A DNA stretch of 32,975 bases from Bacteroidales bacterium (GTDB lineage: Bacteria > Bacteroidota > Bacteroidia > Bacteroidales > UBA932). Position numbers and translations under genes: made by a program. Where the stretch lies: positions 1 to 32,975 of the forward strand of contig SUYV01000027.1 in the NCBI GenBank assembly GCA_015060255.1. Direction: 5' to 3'. Shown piece after piece: positions 15,393 through 23,853 of this stretch (the stretch's first letter is position 1; the number at the start of each line of letters is the position of its first letter). The notes beneath the pieces are model-generated. The model was not told where the DNA came from. It searched no databases and worked only from the letters and a program-made list of their open reading frames with translations.

Positions 15393-16967
15393 ATGAGAGG
15401 TAGATTGATTATGGTGCTGACGGCGTTGGTTCTGATGTCGTGCAGCAAAGAAGATGCTTATTCCGGCCGCGGTATTGACTATGCATACGGCAAGGAACTC
15501 AAGCATGAAATGATCGTATTGGGTGACCGTCTGGAAAACCCATACAAGACAGAGAATATGGCGAAAGCCTTGAAGTCTCTGTATCCTACCAAGGCGGACA
15601 GAGTCGAGATTTCAACGACTAATCTATATGTCCGCTTTCTTCCTGCAGATGATTCTGAATATGAACTTCTGATTGCAAAGGGTGTTCAGATGCTGGACCA
15701 CCCGTTGGACTATGATATCCTCGTGGAGGGGGACTGGTATCATGATCCTGATGTACCGGAGGATGATATGACCTGGCAATATGCCGTGGTTGATCCGGAT
15801 TTTGAATTCCCTGATGTCAGGTATGAAATCATTGATGAGTGCTATATTGCAGAAAATGCTGCCGGGACTCGTGCTGATGATGGAATTGATTGGGATGCAG
15901 TAGAACGAGAAGCCTATATCATCACAGGAAACGAGGAACGTCTTCCTGTACTTACAAAAAGTTCTGCTAAAGTCAAGCCTTCGGGCCGTATCACTATTGT
16001 TGATGAGCATGCGAATGGTGGAAAGCCCATAGGAGTGGCAGGAGTGCGGGTCTCATGTAACTCGTTCGTGAAGTTCGACAATGCATATACGGACCGTGAC
16101 GGATATTATGAGATGTCAAAGTCATTTTCGTCAAAGCTCAGGTATCGTCTTGTATTCAAGAATGAGAAAGGCTTTTCCATCGGATTCAATCTTGTTCTTG
16201 TACCTGCATCAGTCTCTACATTGGGGAAATCTGCTCCGGATGGAGTCAATATGACAATTACAAAGGATTCTGAACAAAAGCTTTTCAGAAGATGCGTGGT
16301 CAATAATTCCGCATACGAATATTTTACAAGATGCGTGGATGATGATCTGGGGATAAATGTGCCGCCGTCTGATCTGAGGCTCTGGATATTCAATAATATC
16401 GCTTCCAGCAGTGCAGTGATGCTCCATCATGGTACAGTGTTGGAAGGGGAAATGCTCAATAAGTATCTAGGTGAGTATATTTCACTGATACAGTATTTCC
16501 TTCCGGACATCACTGTCGGTGTCAAGGGCGCTTCAGATTATCGCAGCATATATTCAGATACCTGCCACGAACTGGCTCATGCCAGCCATTTCTCAAAAGT
16601 AGGTACGTCGTATTGGAATACCTATATACGATATATAATCGAATCATATATAAAGACAGGCGGCAAGACCTATGGTGATGGAACCGGAGTCGGTGCAGGG
16701 CATTGCGAGGTAGGAGAAATGTGGGCTTATTATCTTGAAAGCAAGATGTATAAGGAACGGTATGGAGGCAGATTCCCTTCATTCGGGACTTCATACTGGT
16801 TTGCTCCTCAGATCCTCAGATATCTTGATGAAAGAGGGGTGTCTTGCTCTGAAATGTTTTCGGTACTCGATGCCACGATAGCTTCAAGAAGTGATATGAA
16901 GGCTGCATTCATGCTGGCATTCCCGGATAAACGTGCGATTATAGAGCAGGTGTTCAACAGATATTGA
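15393..16967 (+). CDS. HExxH zinc-metallopeptidase-like lipoprotein at head of fimbrial operon
   Basis: This 524-residue protein begins with a lipoprotein signal peptide (lipobox LMSC, Cys17) followed by SKED, an acidic stretch of the kind linked to surface export in Bacteroidota. At about 198-265 there is a carboxypeptidase-regulatory-like beta domain (GRITIVDEHANGGKPIGVAG...TDRDGYYEM). The C-terminal part holds HELAH (392-396), matching HExxH, with a possible third ligand in EVGEMWAYYLE (Glu439 or Glu442). No exact family is recognised. It stands 6 bases before the DUF3575 gene, so a role in fimbrial maturation or as a minor surface component is plausible but unproven. Confidence 0.75.
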   Translation: MRGRLIMVLTALVLMSCSKEDAYSGRGIDYAYGKELKHEMIVLGDRLENPYKTENMAKALKSLYPTKADRVEISTTNLYVRFLPADDSEYELLIAKGVQMLDHPLDYDILVEGDWYHDPDVPEDDMTWQYAVVDPDFEFPDVRYEIIDECYIAENAAGTRADDGIDWDAVEREAYIITGNEERLPVLTKSSAKVKPSGRITIVDEHANGGKPIGVAGVRVSCNSFVKFDNAYTDRDGYYEMSKSFSSKLRYRLVFKNEKGFSIGFNLVLVPASVSTLGKSAPDGVNMTITKDSEQKLFRRCVVNNSAYEYFTRCVDDDLGINVPPSDLRLWIFNNIASSSAVMLHHGTVLEGEMLNKYLGEYISLIQYFLPDITVGVKGASDYRSIYSDTCHELAHASHFSKVGTSYWNTYIRYIIESYIKTGGKTYGDGTGVGAGHCEVGEMWAYYLESKMYKERYGGRFPSFGTSYWFAPQILRYLDERGVSCSEMFSVLDATIASRSDMKAAFMLAFPDKRAIIEQVFNRY

Positions 16968-16973
16968 TTGCTG

Positions 16974-17534
16974 ATGAAAAGAATGATATTGACTGCAGTT
17001 GCTGTACTGCTGATGTCACCTTGTCTCTCATTTGCCCAGAAATTCAGTGTCTCGACCAATCTTATGGATTATGTGTGTCTGGGTACATTGAATGTAGATG
17101 TTTCATATGCACTTTCCCGCCGATGGAGCATCACCGGAGGCGTAAAATACAACCCTTTTACATTCCGCGCTGATAATCCCGAAAGGCAGTTTCAGTACAG
17201 ACAGATTTCAGGATCCCTGGGTGCCAGGATATGGCCATGGCACACACTGTCCGGCTGGTGGTTTGCGGGAAGGCTTCGGTATCAGGAGTATAATAAAGGT
17301 GGCCTTCTGTCTCCCGAAACGGAAGAGGGGGACAGGTTTGGTGCGGGCTTGTATTCGGGATATACCCATATGCTCTCACGGCACTTCAATCTGGAATTCG
17401 GACTTGGATTATGGACTGGAATGTCCATTTACAACAAGTATTCGTGTCAGGTGTGTGGTTTGACAGTGCAGTCGGGCAGAAAATATTTCCTGCTGCCTGA
17501 CGATCTTATGATATCTATTGTTTATGTGTTCTGA
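16974..17534 (+). CDS. DUF3575 family outer-membrane protein
   Basis: This 186-residue protein has a signal peptide ending in SFAQ and alternating beta-strand segments with an aromatic C-terminal end (MISIVYVF), typical of a small outer-membrane barrel. DUF3575 genes commonly sit in Bacteroidales fimbrial operons beside DUF3868 and FimA genes, as here. I use the ATG at 16974; an in-frame TTG six bases earlier directly follows the previous stop. Its exact role in fimbrial assembly is not known. Confidence 0.8.
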   Translation: MKRMILTAVAVLLMSPCLSFAQKFSVSTNLMDYVCLGTLNVDVSYALSRRWSITGGVKYNPFTFRADNPERQFQYRQISGSLGARIWPWHTLSGWWFAGRLRYQEYNKGGLLSPETEEGDRFGAGLYSGYTHMLSRHFNLEFGLGLWTGMSIYNKYSCQVCGLTVQSGRKYFLLPDDLMISIVYVF

Positions 17535-17535
17535 C

Positions 17536-19413
17536 ATGAGATTCTGTGTTTTGATTCTGCTGGTATCCCTGGTTTCATGTACTCCATACAGGAAGATACA
17601 GAAGATCCGGTCTGGGGAAGTGGAGATGAGACTTTCCGTACCTGATGAAAAGCCTGATGAGCCTGAGGATGATGCCGATATGCAGATAGACAGCATAAGG
17701 AGTACGCTTTCCGATGAACCCTTGATAATGAATGCAATACGTGATTCAGAAACAGGTGAGATGGTGGCTACGGATGTGATAAGCGCCTCTAAGGTTACGG
17801 CACGTTTCAGAAACGTGGCGGAGAGGGCGGGATATGTATCCATCAGCTTTGATGTGACGGTACCTGCGGGTATGTCTGATTCGCAGTGGCAGTTGAAGAT
17901 AAGACCTTTCATGGCAATAGAAACGGATACTCTGGCATTGGATCCGGTGTATATTACAGGGTCAGCCTATCGTGCCTCCCAGCTGAAGGGGTATGAACGA
18001 TACAGGGCCTTTCTCAGATCCATCATTACTGATACTACGGACTTTCTCCGTCTGAATCAGTTGGAAATATTTCTGGAAAGACATTTCCCCGAAACATATG
18101 CCATGAAGACCGATTCGACAATAATATCGGAGCCGATGGCGGAGAACCTTTTCGGAGTCACTCAGAGAGATGCACTGAATCACTATTCGAGACATCTGAA
18201 ATGGAAAGCCAATGAACGTAGAAAGGGGAGGCGCGACCGTATGTTCCGGAAGTATGTGAAGGATCCGATTGAAAGGGAAGGAATCCGTCTGGACACGGTT
18301 CTAGTGGGAGTCGATGGCGATTTCATATACAGATATGAGCACACATTCCGGAGTCGGCCAAGATTGAAGAAGGTCATGATCTCATTGAAGGGCAGTCTGT
18401 ATGAGAAAGGTGAACCGCTGCTGGAACTGCCCTTCCCTGACGACCTGACATTCTATATAAGTTCATTGTCTACATTGGCGGATGAACGGCCGAAATACCG
18501 AATGCTGGTTCTCGAAAGAAGGGCGTATGATAACACCAAAGCATTGATAGACTTTCATCTGGGTAGCTCGGAAGTTGACACTTTGCTTGGAGATAATGCG
18601 TCCGAGATGAAACGTGTGAGGAAGTGTATCGATGATGTGTTCGCTCGTGAAGAATTTGTGCTGGATTCTCTGGTAATCGTTGCGTCGTGCTCCCCGGAAG
18701 GTTCATATGCTTCCAATCGCAAATTGTCCAAAGCCAGATCGGAGGCTGTAATGAAACATATAGGGGAGTATGTGCCTGAAGAGTGGCGGGACAGTCTCCG
18801 GGCATCTGCTCTTCCGGAAAATTGGGAACAGCTTGCCAGATTGATCGAGAATGATACGGTCATCCTTTCTTCTCAACGCGTCAGGATGTTGGAAATGATT
18901 GAGGGAATGAAGGATCCGGACAGGACAGAGAGGATGCTATCGGCTTTTCCAGAATACAGATATCTGCGTGAGAAGCTGTATCCGAAGCTCAGAAGTGTGC
19001 GCTTCGACTTCTATCTGCATCGAGCCGGTATGGTCAAGGATACGGTCCATACGACTGAGCTTGACAGTCTGTATATGGAAGGGATACAGGCACTGAAGGA
19101 TCTGGATTACAGGAAGGCGGTCAGCATACTTCGTCCATATGATGACTATAATGCAGCCTTGGCATTCATGTCGGCTGACTATAACCACTCGGCTCTTGAT
19201 GTGCTGAATCGGCTGGATGATACCGATCCGAAGGTGTGCTATCTTAAGGCCATGGTGCTGTCGCGTCTGGGACAGGATGGTGAAGCCATGAAATATTTTG
19301 ATCTCAGCCTGGCGTATGATCCGTATCTTGAACATAGGGCGAACCTTGATCCGGAGATGTATAAGTTGGTTAAACAAAGACAGAAAACCTTTAATATTTA
19401 TGATTATGAGTAA
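17536..19413 (+). CDS. DUF3868/OmpA-like fimbrial operon lipoprotein with TPR-like C-terminus
   Basis: This 625-residue lipoprotein (lipobox LVSC, Cys15) starts with an acidic linker. Its middle part has beta structure, and a region near 370-410 contains ASCSPEGSYASNRKLSKARSEAV, resembling the OmpA/Pal peptidoglycan-binding core (ASPEG...N..LS..RA). The last 100 residues look helical and TPR-like (LKAMVLSRLGQDGEAMKYFDLSLAYDP). DUF3868 proteins occupy this place in Bacteroidales fimbrial loci. I choose the ATG at 17536, one base after the DUF3575 stop, because it gives a clean signal peptide; an ATG at 17524 would overlap. It could tie the fimbrial apparatus to peptidoglycan. Confidence 0.75.
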   Translation: MRFCVLILLVSLVSCTPYRKIQKIRSGEVEMRLSVPDEKPDEPEDDADMQIDSIRSTLSDEPLIMNAIRDSETGEMVATDVISASKVTARFRNVAERAGYVSISFDVTVPAGMSDSQWQLKIRPFMAIETDTLALDPVYITGSAYRASQLKGYERYRAFLRSIITDTTDFLRLNQLEIFLERHFPETYAMKTDSTIISEPMAENLFGVTQRDALNHYSRHLKWKANERRKGRRDRMFRKYVKDPIEREGIRLDTVLVGVDGDFIYRYEHTFRSRPRLKKVMISLKGSLYEKGEPLLELPFPDDLTFYISSLSTLADERPKYRMLVLERRAYDNTKALIDFHLGSSEVDTLLGDNASEMKRVRKCIDDVFAREEFVLDSLVIVASCSPEGSYASNRKLSKARSEAVMKHIGEYVPEEWRDSLRASALPENWEQLARLIENDTVILSSQRVRMLEMIEGMKDPDRTERMLSAFPEYRYLREKLYPKLRSVRFDFYLHRAGMVKDTVHTTELDSLYMEGIQALKDLDYRKAVSILRPYDDYNAALAFMSADYNHSALDVLNRLDDTDPKVCYLKAMVLSRLGQDGEAMKYFDLSLAYDPYLEHRANLDPEMYKLVKQRQKTFNIYDYE

Positions 19414-20341
19414 ACAGTTTTATTTGGCGGCCTTTGCCGCAATGTCCCTTGTGGGATGTAATGAGAAGATGCTTGAACAGAATGTACCTGCAACAGAAGA
19501 GGTTCGCTTGACCGTGAATCTGCCGCAGCTGGCTACCAAGGTCATGGGTACTCCATCTGACGATGCCGTGAACAGTCTGCAGATATTTGTGTTCAATAAG
19601 TATGGGGTATATGAAACCTCAGCATCAGGAAGCGGGAAGTCTCTGACTTTGACCTGCACGACGGGAGAGAAGCAGATAATGGCATTGGTAAATGCCGATA
19701 CGGAGAGTAATGTGCCGGATATCAATACTCTTCGTTCAAGAAAAGCAAAGCTCTCCAGCATGGCAGCCGGGGATCTGATCATGTCAGGAGAAACGACTGA
19801 TGAACTGACCAATGACAGTTCTATAGAAATGAACGTCAAGCGACTCCCTTCCAGGGTTATACTTAATTCAGTGCAGACTGACTTTGACCTGGAGCAGCAT
19901 AAGAGCTTGTCCTTTGCCGTAAAATCGGTGTTTCTGATAAACGTTGCAGGTGATGCTCCGTATTCTGGAACATCTACGCCAAGACAATGGCACAATGTGG
20001 CAGACTATGATCCTGTGACCAATCTTCCATTCCTTCGCGATCAGGTATCGTCAGGTGAGATTACCGAGGACGGCGTGTATGACACCAGGCATTATTTCTA
20101 TTGTATGCCGAACTCTACAGAAACCAGGACAAGGCTTGTGGTTGAGGCGGAGATTGAAGGCGACACTTATTATTATCCGATCACCTTAGAGAAGGTCGAG
20201 CAGAATACTTCGTATTCCTATAACCTGACTATCAAGAGATTCGGCTCTGATTCTCCTGATGTGCCTGTTGAGGATGGCTCCGTAACATTTACGGTTGAAG
20301 TTGACCCTTGGGTGGAGTCGGTTGTTGATGAAATCATTTAA
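19406..20341 (+). CDS. Fimbrillin family major subunit (FimA/Mfa1-like)
   Basis: This 311-residue lipoprotein precursor (lipobox VGC, Cys18) carries the fimbrillin N-domain (EEVRLTVNLPQLATKV..., SLQIFVFNKYGVYE) and C-domain, ending VTFTVEVDPWVESV, the usual closing strand. FimA-type subunits are exported as lipoproteins, cut at a basic residue near the N-terminus and polymerised by donor-strand exchange. Arg34 or Lys45 are candidate cleavage sites here. A longer frame start at 19298 lies deep in the upstream gene; I use the ATG at 19406, which overlaps its stop by 8 bases. It lies 11 bases before the anchor gene. Confidence 0.85.
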   Translation: MSKQFYLAAFAAMSLVGCNEKMLEQNVPATEEVRLTVNLPQLATKVMGTPSDDAVNSLQIFVFNKYGVYETSASGSGKSLTLTCTTGEKQIMALVNADTESNVPDINTLRSRKAKLSSMAAGDLIMSGETTDELTNDSSIEMNVKRLPSRVILNSVQTDFDLEQHKSLSFAVKSVFLINVAGDAPYSGTSTPRQWHNVADYDPVTNLPFLRDQVSSGEITEDGVYDTRHYFYCMPNSTETRTRLVVEAEIEGDTYYYPITLEKVEQNTSYSYNLTIKRFGSDSPDVPVEDGSVTFTVEVDPWVESVVDEII

Positions 20342-20352
20342 TTGCATGTGAT

Positions 20353-21135
20353 ATGAAAAGGAAGCTGTCAGAAGTGTTGGCGATAATCTGCTGTATGGTA
20401 TTGTATGCCGGGTGTTCAGTAAAAGAAGACCGTACTGCCTGTCCGTGCAGGATCCTGTTGGATTTCAGCAGTGTAGATACAGCTGCTGTGACTGCGGTGG
20501 ATATGCTTGTAAATGCTTCTGGCGGCTTTGTTCATAAGAAGTGTTTGCATGCAGATGAGATAGACGCTATCTATACTGTATCAGTACCTCAGGGCAATGT
20601 GACAGTCAATGTCTCTACGGGGGCTGACGGGATGGTCTATGATGATGGGGCGCTTGTCATTCCATATGGATCTGAATGCCCGGAAGTCTATATGCATTGC
20701 TCCGGATTTGAGGCAATGGGCGAATTGTATCGTCATGAGGTGTTGCTTAGAAAAGATCATTGCATTCTTACTGTGTATGTCAAGGCCGATGGGGCATTTC
20801 CTTTCAATCTGTCTGTAAAAGGGCATGTCAATGGCTTTACACCGTATGGAAAGCCCTCGGAGGGAGATTTTATGTGTGCCGCCGGCGCTGAAAGCGATGG
20901 TGGATTCCGTGCGGTGATACCACGTCAGCTGGATAGTACTCTCAAACTGGAGGTCAATGACGGATCGGAAATGCTGAAGGTTTTTGCCCTGGGGGAGTAT
21001 CTGGAAGCAAGCGGGTATGACTGGGACGCTGTAGATCTTGAAAATGTCACTGTGAGCCTCGATTATTCCTTGACCCGTCTTACGGTTTATGTTGAGGGAT
21101 GGGATCATGAGTATGCATATGATGTGGTCATATGA
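20353..21135 (+). CDS. FimB/Mfa2 family fimbrial anchor
   Basis: This 260-residue lipoprotein (lipobox YAGC, Cys21) begins CSVKEDRTACPCRILLDFS, the arrangement typical of FimB/Mfa2 anchor proteins. Such proteins hold the base of the fimbria on the outer membrane and limit its length. Two beta-sandwich domains are expected, with SVKGHVNGFTPYG in the second. It is the last gene of the five-gene fimbrial operon. No separate tip gene (Mfa3-5 or FimC-E-like) follows. Confidence 0.8.
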   Translation: MKRKLSEVLAIICCMVLYAGCSVKEDRTACPCRILLDFSSVDTAAVTAVDMLVNASGGFVHKKCLHADEIDAIYTVSVPQGNVTVNVSTGADGMVYDDGALVIPYGSECPEVYMHCSGFEAMGELYRHEVLLRKDHCILTVYVKADGAFPFNLSVKGHVNGFTPYGKPSEGDFMCAAGAESDGGFRAVIPRQLDSTLKLEVNDGSEMLKVFALGEYLEASGYDWDAVDLENVTVSLDYSLTRLTVYVEGWDHEYAYDVVI

Positions 21136-21176
21136 TGGAAAAGTGAAAAAATAGTTCGTAATTCAAAAACATTTTA

Positions 21177-21184
21177 TATCTTTG
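21177..21184 (+). promoter_or_regulatory. Putative -7 box of tRNA-Leu
   Basis: TATCTTTG matches TAnnTTTG exactly and ends 14 bases before the mature tRNA 5' end. A weak TTCG at 21155-21158 could be the -33 equivalent. Confidence 0.55.
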
Positions 21185-21198
21185 TCGGACTTTTCCAA

Positions 21199-21279
21199 GC
21201 CCGAGTGGTGAAATGGTAGACACGCTCGTTTCAGGTGCGAGTGCTTCACGGCGTGTAGGTTCGACTCCTATCTCGGGCA
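21199..21279 (+). tRNA. tRNA-Leu (CAG)
   Basis: The acceptor arms GCCCGAG (21199-21205) and CTCGGGC (21272-21278) pair perfectly, with discriminator A. The anticodon loop TTCAGGT in stem CTCGT/GCGAG gives anticodon CAG, which reads CUG. A long variable arm marks it as class II, fitting leucine. The T arm GGTTCGACTCC is present. CCA is not encoded. Confidence 0.95.
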
Positions 21280-21283
21280 CGTC

Positions 21284-21325
21284 AAAAGAGGAAGAATTTC
21301 AAGAATTCTTCCTCTTTTTATTTTA
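21284..21325 (+). terminator. Terminator after tRNA-Leu
   Basis: AAAAGAGGAAGAATT (21284-21298) pairs perfectly with AATTCTTCCTCTTTT (21304-21318) over a five-base loop, followed by a T-rich tail. It ends the tRNA transcript before the dehydrogenase gene. Confidence 0.9.
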
Positions 21326-21356
21326 TATCTTCATATATTTACAAAAAATATATGCT

Positions 21357-22283
21357 ATGAAGATCGTTTTTCTTGATGCGGCTACAATGGGCAATGTCTC
21401 TTTCGAGCCGTTTGAGCGTTTGGGTGAGTTCGTCCGCTATGAGAGTTCAACTCCGGAGGAAGCTCTTGAAAGGGTTAAGGATATCGATGTCCTGCTGATA
21501 AACAAGGTCCTGGTGAACAAGACTCTTATAGATGCTGCGCCAAATCTCAAGCTCATATGCATAGCGGCTACTGGTGTGAACAACATAGATGTGGAATATG
21601 CGGCATCCAAAGGCATCCCTGTACGCAATGCGGTTGGATATTCCACTGATTCGGTGGTGCAGTCTACGTTCATGCACATCCTCTCTCTCGTGGGCGGGGC
21701 TCCATATTTCGACGAAAGCGTCAAGTCCGGCAGGTATTCCCGCAGCGGCATGTTCACGGATCCGAACTGGAACTGGTGGGAGCTGGCTGGGAAGACCATA
21801 GGCATCATAGGCCTCGGCAACATCGGCCGTAAAGTCGCCTCGATAGCCGAAGCATTCGGAATGAAGGTGTGCTACTATTCGACTTCAGGTACAGGACATT
21901 GCAAGGAATATCCTTGCCTGTCGTTGGAACAGCTTCTGGCAGACTCGGATATAGTATCGATTCATGCTCCTCTGAACGAAAGGACTCTCAATCTCATCGG
22001 ATCTGAGGAACTCGCGATGATGAAGCCGACGGCGTATCTGATCAACATGGGTCGCGGTGCAATCGTGGTTGAGGCAGATCTTGCAGCAGCTGTCGATGCC
22101 GGCGTAATTGCCGGAGCGGGAATGGATGTGTTCGTGACAGAGCCGATTCCTGAAGACCATCCATACCTGAAGATGAAGCATCCGGAAAGGATGAGACTGG
22201 CCCCTCATGTCGCGTGGGCAAGCATGGAGGCTCGTGAAAGACTTGTCGCCATTATGGCAGAGAACGTAAGGAAGGGGTGGTAG
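21357..22283 (+). CDS. D-2-hydroxyacid dehydrogenase (glycerate/hydroxypyruvate type)
   Basis: This 308-residue cytoplasmic NAD(P)-dependent oxidoreductase interconverts a 2-hydroxyacid and a 2-ketoacid. It shows the substrate-domain segment IAATGVNNID, the Rossmann loop GIIGLGNIGR, LINMGRGAIVVEADL (catalytic Arg region), GAGMDVFVTEPIP (Glu) and LAPHVAWAS (His). Glycerate dehydrogenase/hydroxypyruvate reductase is the most likely member, but substrate range in this family is hard to read. A longer frame start at 21213 lies inside tRNA-Leu and is rejected in favour of ATG 21357. Its stop is 5 bases from that of the convergent DUF4956 gene. Confidence 0.9.
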   Translation: MKIVFLDAATMGNVSFEPFERLGEFVRYESSTPEEALERVKDIDVLLINKVLVNKTLIDAAPNLKLICIAATGVNNIDVEYAASKGIPVRNAVGYSTDSVVQSTFMHILSLVGGAPYFDESVKSGRYSRSGMFTDPNWNWWELAGKTIGIIGLGNIGRKVASIAEAFGMKVCYYSTSGTGHCKEYPCLSLEQLLADSDIVSIHAPLNERTLNLIGSEELAMMKPTAYLINMGRGAIVVEADLAAAVDAGVIAGAGMDVFVTEPIPEDHPYLKMKHPERMRLAPHVAWASMEARERLVAIMAENVRKGW

Positions 22284-22288
22284 TTGCT

Positions 22289-23077
22289 TTAGCGTCCTGT
22301 ATAATCCTTTTCCTTTCTTAGCTGATCGATTGAGCAAGAACTGCCTTTCGGTAGGTCGTATGTGATCTTGAGGAAGGCAGAGTCCCTCAGGAAGTCTACG
22401 GAACCTATCTCGATGTCGCGTACTTTTACTCCGATCCTTCTTTCAAGATCTTCCTTAAGTTCTTCCCGTCTTTCTGGTACTATCAGGTCAATCCTATCAT
22501 ATGTGACAAGTTTTGTGGAAGTGTGGCCGGTGATTCTGTCACTTTCCAGTATCCATATAAGAAATACTATAAGCATATTGGCCAGAACAAGTTCTGCGTA
22601 AGAAATGTTCAAGGCCAGTCCGTTTATTATGGAAATTGCAATGATAACGAACAGATATGTCATTTCTCTGACTGGTACGGTTTCTGTCCTGTAACGTATC
22701 ATGCCGAAGATCGCGAAAAGACCGAGTGCAAATCCAATCTGGAGCTTGATGTTTTCCATTACGAACAGAAGCAGGAACATTGCTGACGAGAATAGCATGA
22801 ACGTGAAGTAATAGTCCTTTCTTCTGGATTTTCTATAGTAGAACAAATGCACTATGACCCATGAGATCAACAGGTTGAATGCAAAATGTATACACATATG
22901 AATCAAACTGGAGGTCTCGAATAATGGGATTCCCAGAAAACTGGAGGCCTGGGCAACCTCGTATCCGAACTCAGCTGCTATTGACGGATCGAATTCAGGG
23001 AATGTGCCTGACAGGGTGTCTGCCGGCTCTGGCGAGAAGTTAGCCGCCATTGTGGGGTCTATCTGTAAAGGTTTCAT
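22289..23077 (-). CDS. DUF4956 integral membrane protein
   Basis: This 262-residue protein has four or five hydrophobic segments (about 57-82, 90-109, 111-126, 140-160, 164-178). Between them lies the conserved charged stretch GMIRYRTETVPVREMTYLF that marks DUF4956. A soluble C-terminal domain of about 80 residues follows. It starts inside the stop of the VTC gene (ATGA overlap), so the two are co-translated. DUF4956 genes are often paired with VTC-domain genes across bacteria. The function is unknown; a channel or membrane partner for the VTC protein is a reasonable inference. Confidence 0.85.
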   Translation of the reverse strand: MKPLQIDPTMAANFSPEPADTLSGTFPEFDPSIAAEFGYEVAQASSFLGIPLFETSSLIHMCIHFAFNLLISWVIVHLFYYRKSRRKDYYFTFMLFSSAMFLLLFVMENIKLQIGFALGLFAIFGMIRYRTETVPVREMTYLFVIIAISIINGLALNISYAELVLANMLIVFLIWILESDRITGHTSTKLVTYDRIDLIVPERREELKEDLERRIGVKVRDIEIGSVDFLRDSAFLKITYDLPKGSSCSIDQLRKEKDYTGR

Positions 23078-23853
23078 CTCTGTTCTGTTATTTTATGGAT
23101 ATGTCTTAGTTTTTCCTTATACCTTCCTGGGTGTATGTCATGCTCGGTCATAATTACGGAAAGACAGTATTTGCTTACTCTGTATGGGAATACTCTATGC
23201 TTCAATAATATTGCTTTCATTCTTGAAATATTTCTGCTGTCCTGCTTGACTTCGATTATGACAAGTTTCCCGATATCGGCAAGGATGCCGTTCCTGTAGT
23301 TTGTGAAATTTAAGTCAATGTCAATCGTTATCCTTTCAGACATTGCTTTATTAGTCAAGGTGATACGTTGGAAGTCAGTGCTTGTTTCCGGTGTAAGCTC
23401 TGCTCTTCCGTATTTTGAATGATTATCTATGAATGCTGCGGCCTCTTTAGATTTGGAAAAGTCCATTTTCAGGTCGTCTGTTATCCTTATGCGCCTTTTT
23501 CTTGTTCTTCCCGTATTCTGTTTGTTCTTGATTTCCAGATAATTCTCTCCGTTGATGTGATATGAGCGGACCCTTATCTTCTGTCTGGTCTTCTTACCGT
23601 TTCTATGTCTCCTGAACATTTCCAGATCATCGGTGTCATAATATATGGAAGTGTACCTGAGCAGCCTGTGTCCTGTTATTTCGCACACCTTATACCCGGC
23701 AGAATAAGCGTCGTCAAGAATGCTGTCCAGTACCGATATGTCCGTAATGAATTTTGTGTCAATACGATTCATTAGCTCCACGGCTTGCATCTCATCTAAC
23801 GTGACGAGAGGCATACTGCCTATGGCATGGAAGTCTTGTTCAAGGTGTGCCAC
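23074..23853 (-). CDS. VTC-domain (polyphosphate polymerase-like) protein
   Basis: This 259-residue protein has the VTC tunnel fold signature: NRIDTKF (29-35), YTSIYYDT (67-74), KIRVRSY (92-98), YLEIKNK (105-111), RKRRIRI (118-124), IIEVKQD (199-205) and SKY (227-229). In yeast Vtc4 such basic and acidic residues line a tunnel that makes polyphosphate from ATP. Bacterial members are annotated as polyphosphate polymerase-like, mostly untested. The start is GTG at 23853, overlapping the previous stop by one base; an ATG at residue 14 is an alternative. No membrane segment is present, so it probably works with the DUF4956 protein at the membrane. Confidence 0.87.
   Translation of the reverse strand: MAHLEQDFHAIGSMPLVTLDEMQAVELMNRIDTKFITDISVLDSILDDAYSAGYKVCEITGHRLLRYTSIYYDTDDLEMFRRHRNGKKTRQKIRVRSYHINGENYLEIKNKQNTGRTRKRRIRITDDLKMDFSKSKEAAAFIDNHSKYGRAELTPETSTDFQRITLTNKAMSERITIDIDLNFTNYRNGILADIGKLVIIEVKQDSRNISRMKAILLKHRVFPYRVSKYCLSVIMTEHDIHPGRYKEKLRHIHKITEQR

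Noticed and set aside
19298..19405. N-terminal extension of the fimbrillin
   Set aside because: It lies inside the DUF3868 gene and would bury the lipoprotein signal peptide; ATG 19406 exposes it.
21213..21356. N-terminal extension of the hydroxyacid dehydrogenase
   Set aside because: It runs through tRNA-Leu and its terminator.
22523..22786. 87-residue plus-strand frame inside the DUF4956 gene
   Set aside because: It is an antisense shadow of a well-supported membrane protein gene in an operon, with no recognisable features of its own.
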